Positions 13,878 to 14,266 of a DNA stretch of 14,266 nt are shown here, one piece after another. Positions within the stretch are counted from its first letter, which is position 1. Each line of letters begins with the position of its first letter. The translations under genes and the position numbers were made by a program. The notes beneath the pieces were generated by a model that ran no database searches, was not told the DNA's origin, and saw only the letters and a program-made list of their open reading frames with translations. The stretch comes from an uncultured Prevotella sp. (GTDB lineage: Bacteria > Bacteroidota > Bacteroidia > Bacteroidales > Bacteroidaceae): NCBI GenBank assembly GCA_900770515.1, contig CAAHDP010000017.1:1-14266 (forward strand). Reading direction: 5' to 3'.

Positions 13878-14177
13878 ATGGACAATAAGAATCTTTCATC
13901 AGAAGCGTTACTCTCCAATCAAGGAGATATGACTTCTTTTCGATATGGCAATAGTAATATCCGATTTCGTACTCCCAAGCGCCTCAAGCGATATGTGGAT
14001 GTTAAGGAATGGGATAATGGATATATTGTTGTTATGGCAGATTATGAAGGTTTGGGCGAAACGGAAGAGTATATTGACCTTTTGCCCATATTGAAGAATC
14101 TGTATATCAATCCTGAGACTTTTCTCAAACCAATCAAGTCAGTAAAAATAGATTATCATGAAGGAAGAAGAGATTAA
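13878..14177 (+). CDS. Uncharacterised 99-aa protein
   Basis: The protein has 99 residues, with no signal peptide or membrane segment. The first 25 residues are polar. The rest is compact, with alternating strands and helices: FRTPKRLKRYVDV is strongly basic, DNGYIVVMADYEG a probable strand, and ETEEYIDLLPILKNLYINP a probable helix, before KPIKSVKIDY. I have an impression that this domain recurs as small unnamed proteins in Bacteroidota, but I cannot assign a function. The start is fixed by AAGGAAG (13866-13872) in the duplicated leader. The following gene overlaps its last 20 bases in another frame, so the two are almost surely one operon. With the shared leader, this looks like a second two-gene module of the same kind as 13008-13773. 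Confidence 0.8.
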   Translation: MDNKNLSSEALLSNQGDMTSFRYGNSNIRFRTPKRLKRYVDVKEWDNGYIVVMADYEGLGETEEYIDLLPILKNLYINPETFLKPIKSVKIDYHEGRRD

Positions 14178-14266
14178 AACAGTGGCAGAAAATGCTATGA
14201 TGATTGTTTGCGGATATGCATTTTCGAAAACCGAAGAAGGCTTTATACGTGTTGTGTATCTACACC
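14158..14266 (+). CDS. Start of an uncharacterised protein, cut by the window end
   Basis: An ATG at 14158 opens a frame with no stop before the window ends, giving 36 residues that start MKEEEIKTVAENAMM and continue IVCGYAFSKTEEGFIRVVYLH. It overlaps the end of the 99-aa gene by 20 bases in a different frame, the usual sign of translational coupling. GAAGG-like bases from the upstream coding sequence lie after rather than before the ATG, so there is no clear Shine-Dalgarno site and coupling is the likely route. No family is assigned from this short piece. Confidence 0.65.
   Translation, partial: MKEEEIKTVAENAMMIVCGYAFSKTEEGFIRVVYLH

Overview
The window looks like chromosomal DNA of a Bacteroidota bacterium, most likely a gut Prevotella/Segatella-type species. 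The grounds are a SusC/SusD pair, a FimB/Mfa2-like fimbrial lipoprotein, an AAA/DUF4143 ATPase, and repeated Bacteroidota promoters (TTTG or TTG, about 18-20 bp, then TAnnTTTG). The species is an inference; no rRNA or tRNA was seen.

Layout. 1-321 is the C-terminal end of a nucleobase (xanthine/uracil-type) permease. 328-518 is a large nested inverted repeat made of small palindromes. 574-1560 (-) is an unusual fusion of a YqiA-like alpha/beta hydrolase with an NT5C-like HAD domain. 1735-2301 (+) is xanthine phosphoribosyltransferase, so this end of the window leans towards purine salvage. A three-fold palindrome array (2371-2432) separates xpt from a convergent secreted SGNH/GDSL hydrolase (2468-3664, -). 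That gene is divergent from a FucP/GluP-type sugar transporter (3787-4995, +). A fimbrial-type lipoprotein (5240-6163) follows. Next come tandem hairpins, a three-copy 33-bp-period repeat array and a DUF4143 ATPase (6365-7684). A SusC/SusD outer-membrane uptake operon (7981-12749) follows, with no enzyme or regulator next to it.

From about 12840 to the end the DNA is visibly AT-richer and changes character. Two small gene modules sit in tandem. The first is a 47-aa protein plus a 206-aa protein with ADP-ribosyltransferase-like motifs, a toxin-antitoxin-like arrangement. The second is a 99-aa protein of unknown function overlapping a gene cut by the window edge. Both modules start with nearly the same leader of about 55 bp carrying a strong Shine-Dalgarno sequence, and both follow related terminator-like hairpins. 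This tandem cassette structure is the best candidate for an undescribed system here. The second candidate is the repeat array placed directly upstream of the ATPase promoter.

Several start codons were moved downstream from the longest possible ORF because the promoter lies inside the extension (SGNH hydrolase, sugar transporter) or because a lipoprotein signal fits better (fimbrial-type lipoprotein). All function calls rest on motif recognition by eye; no database search was run.
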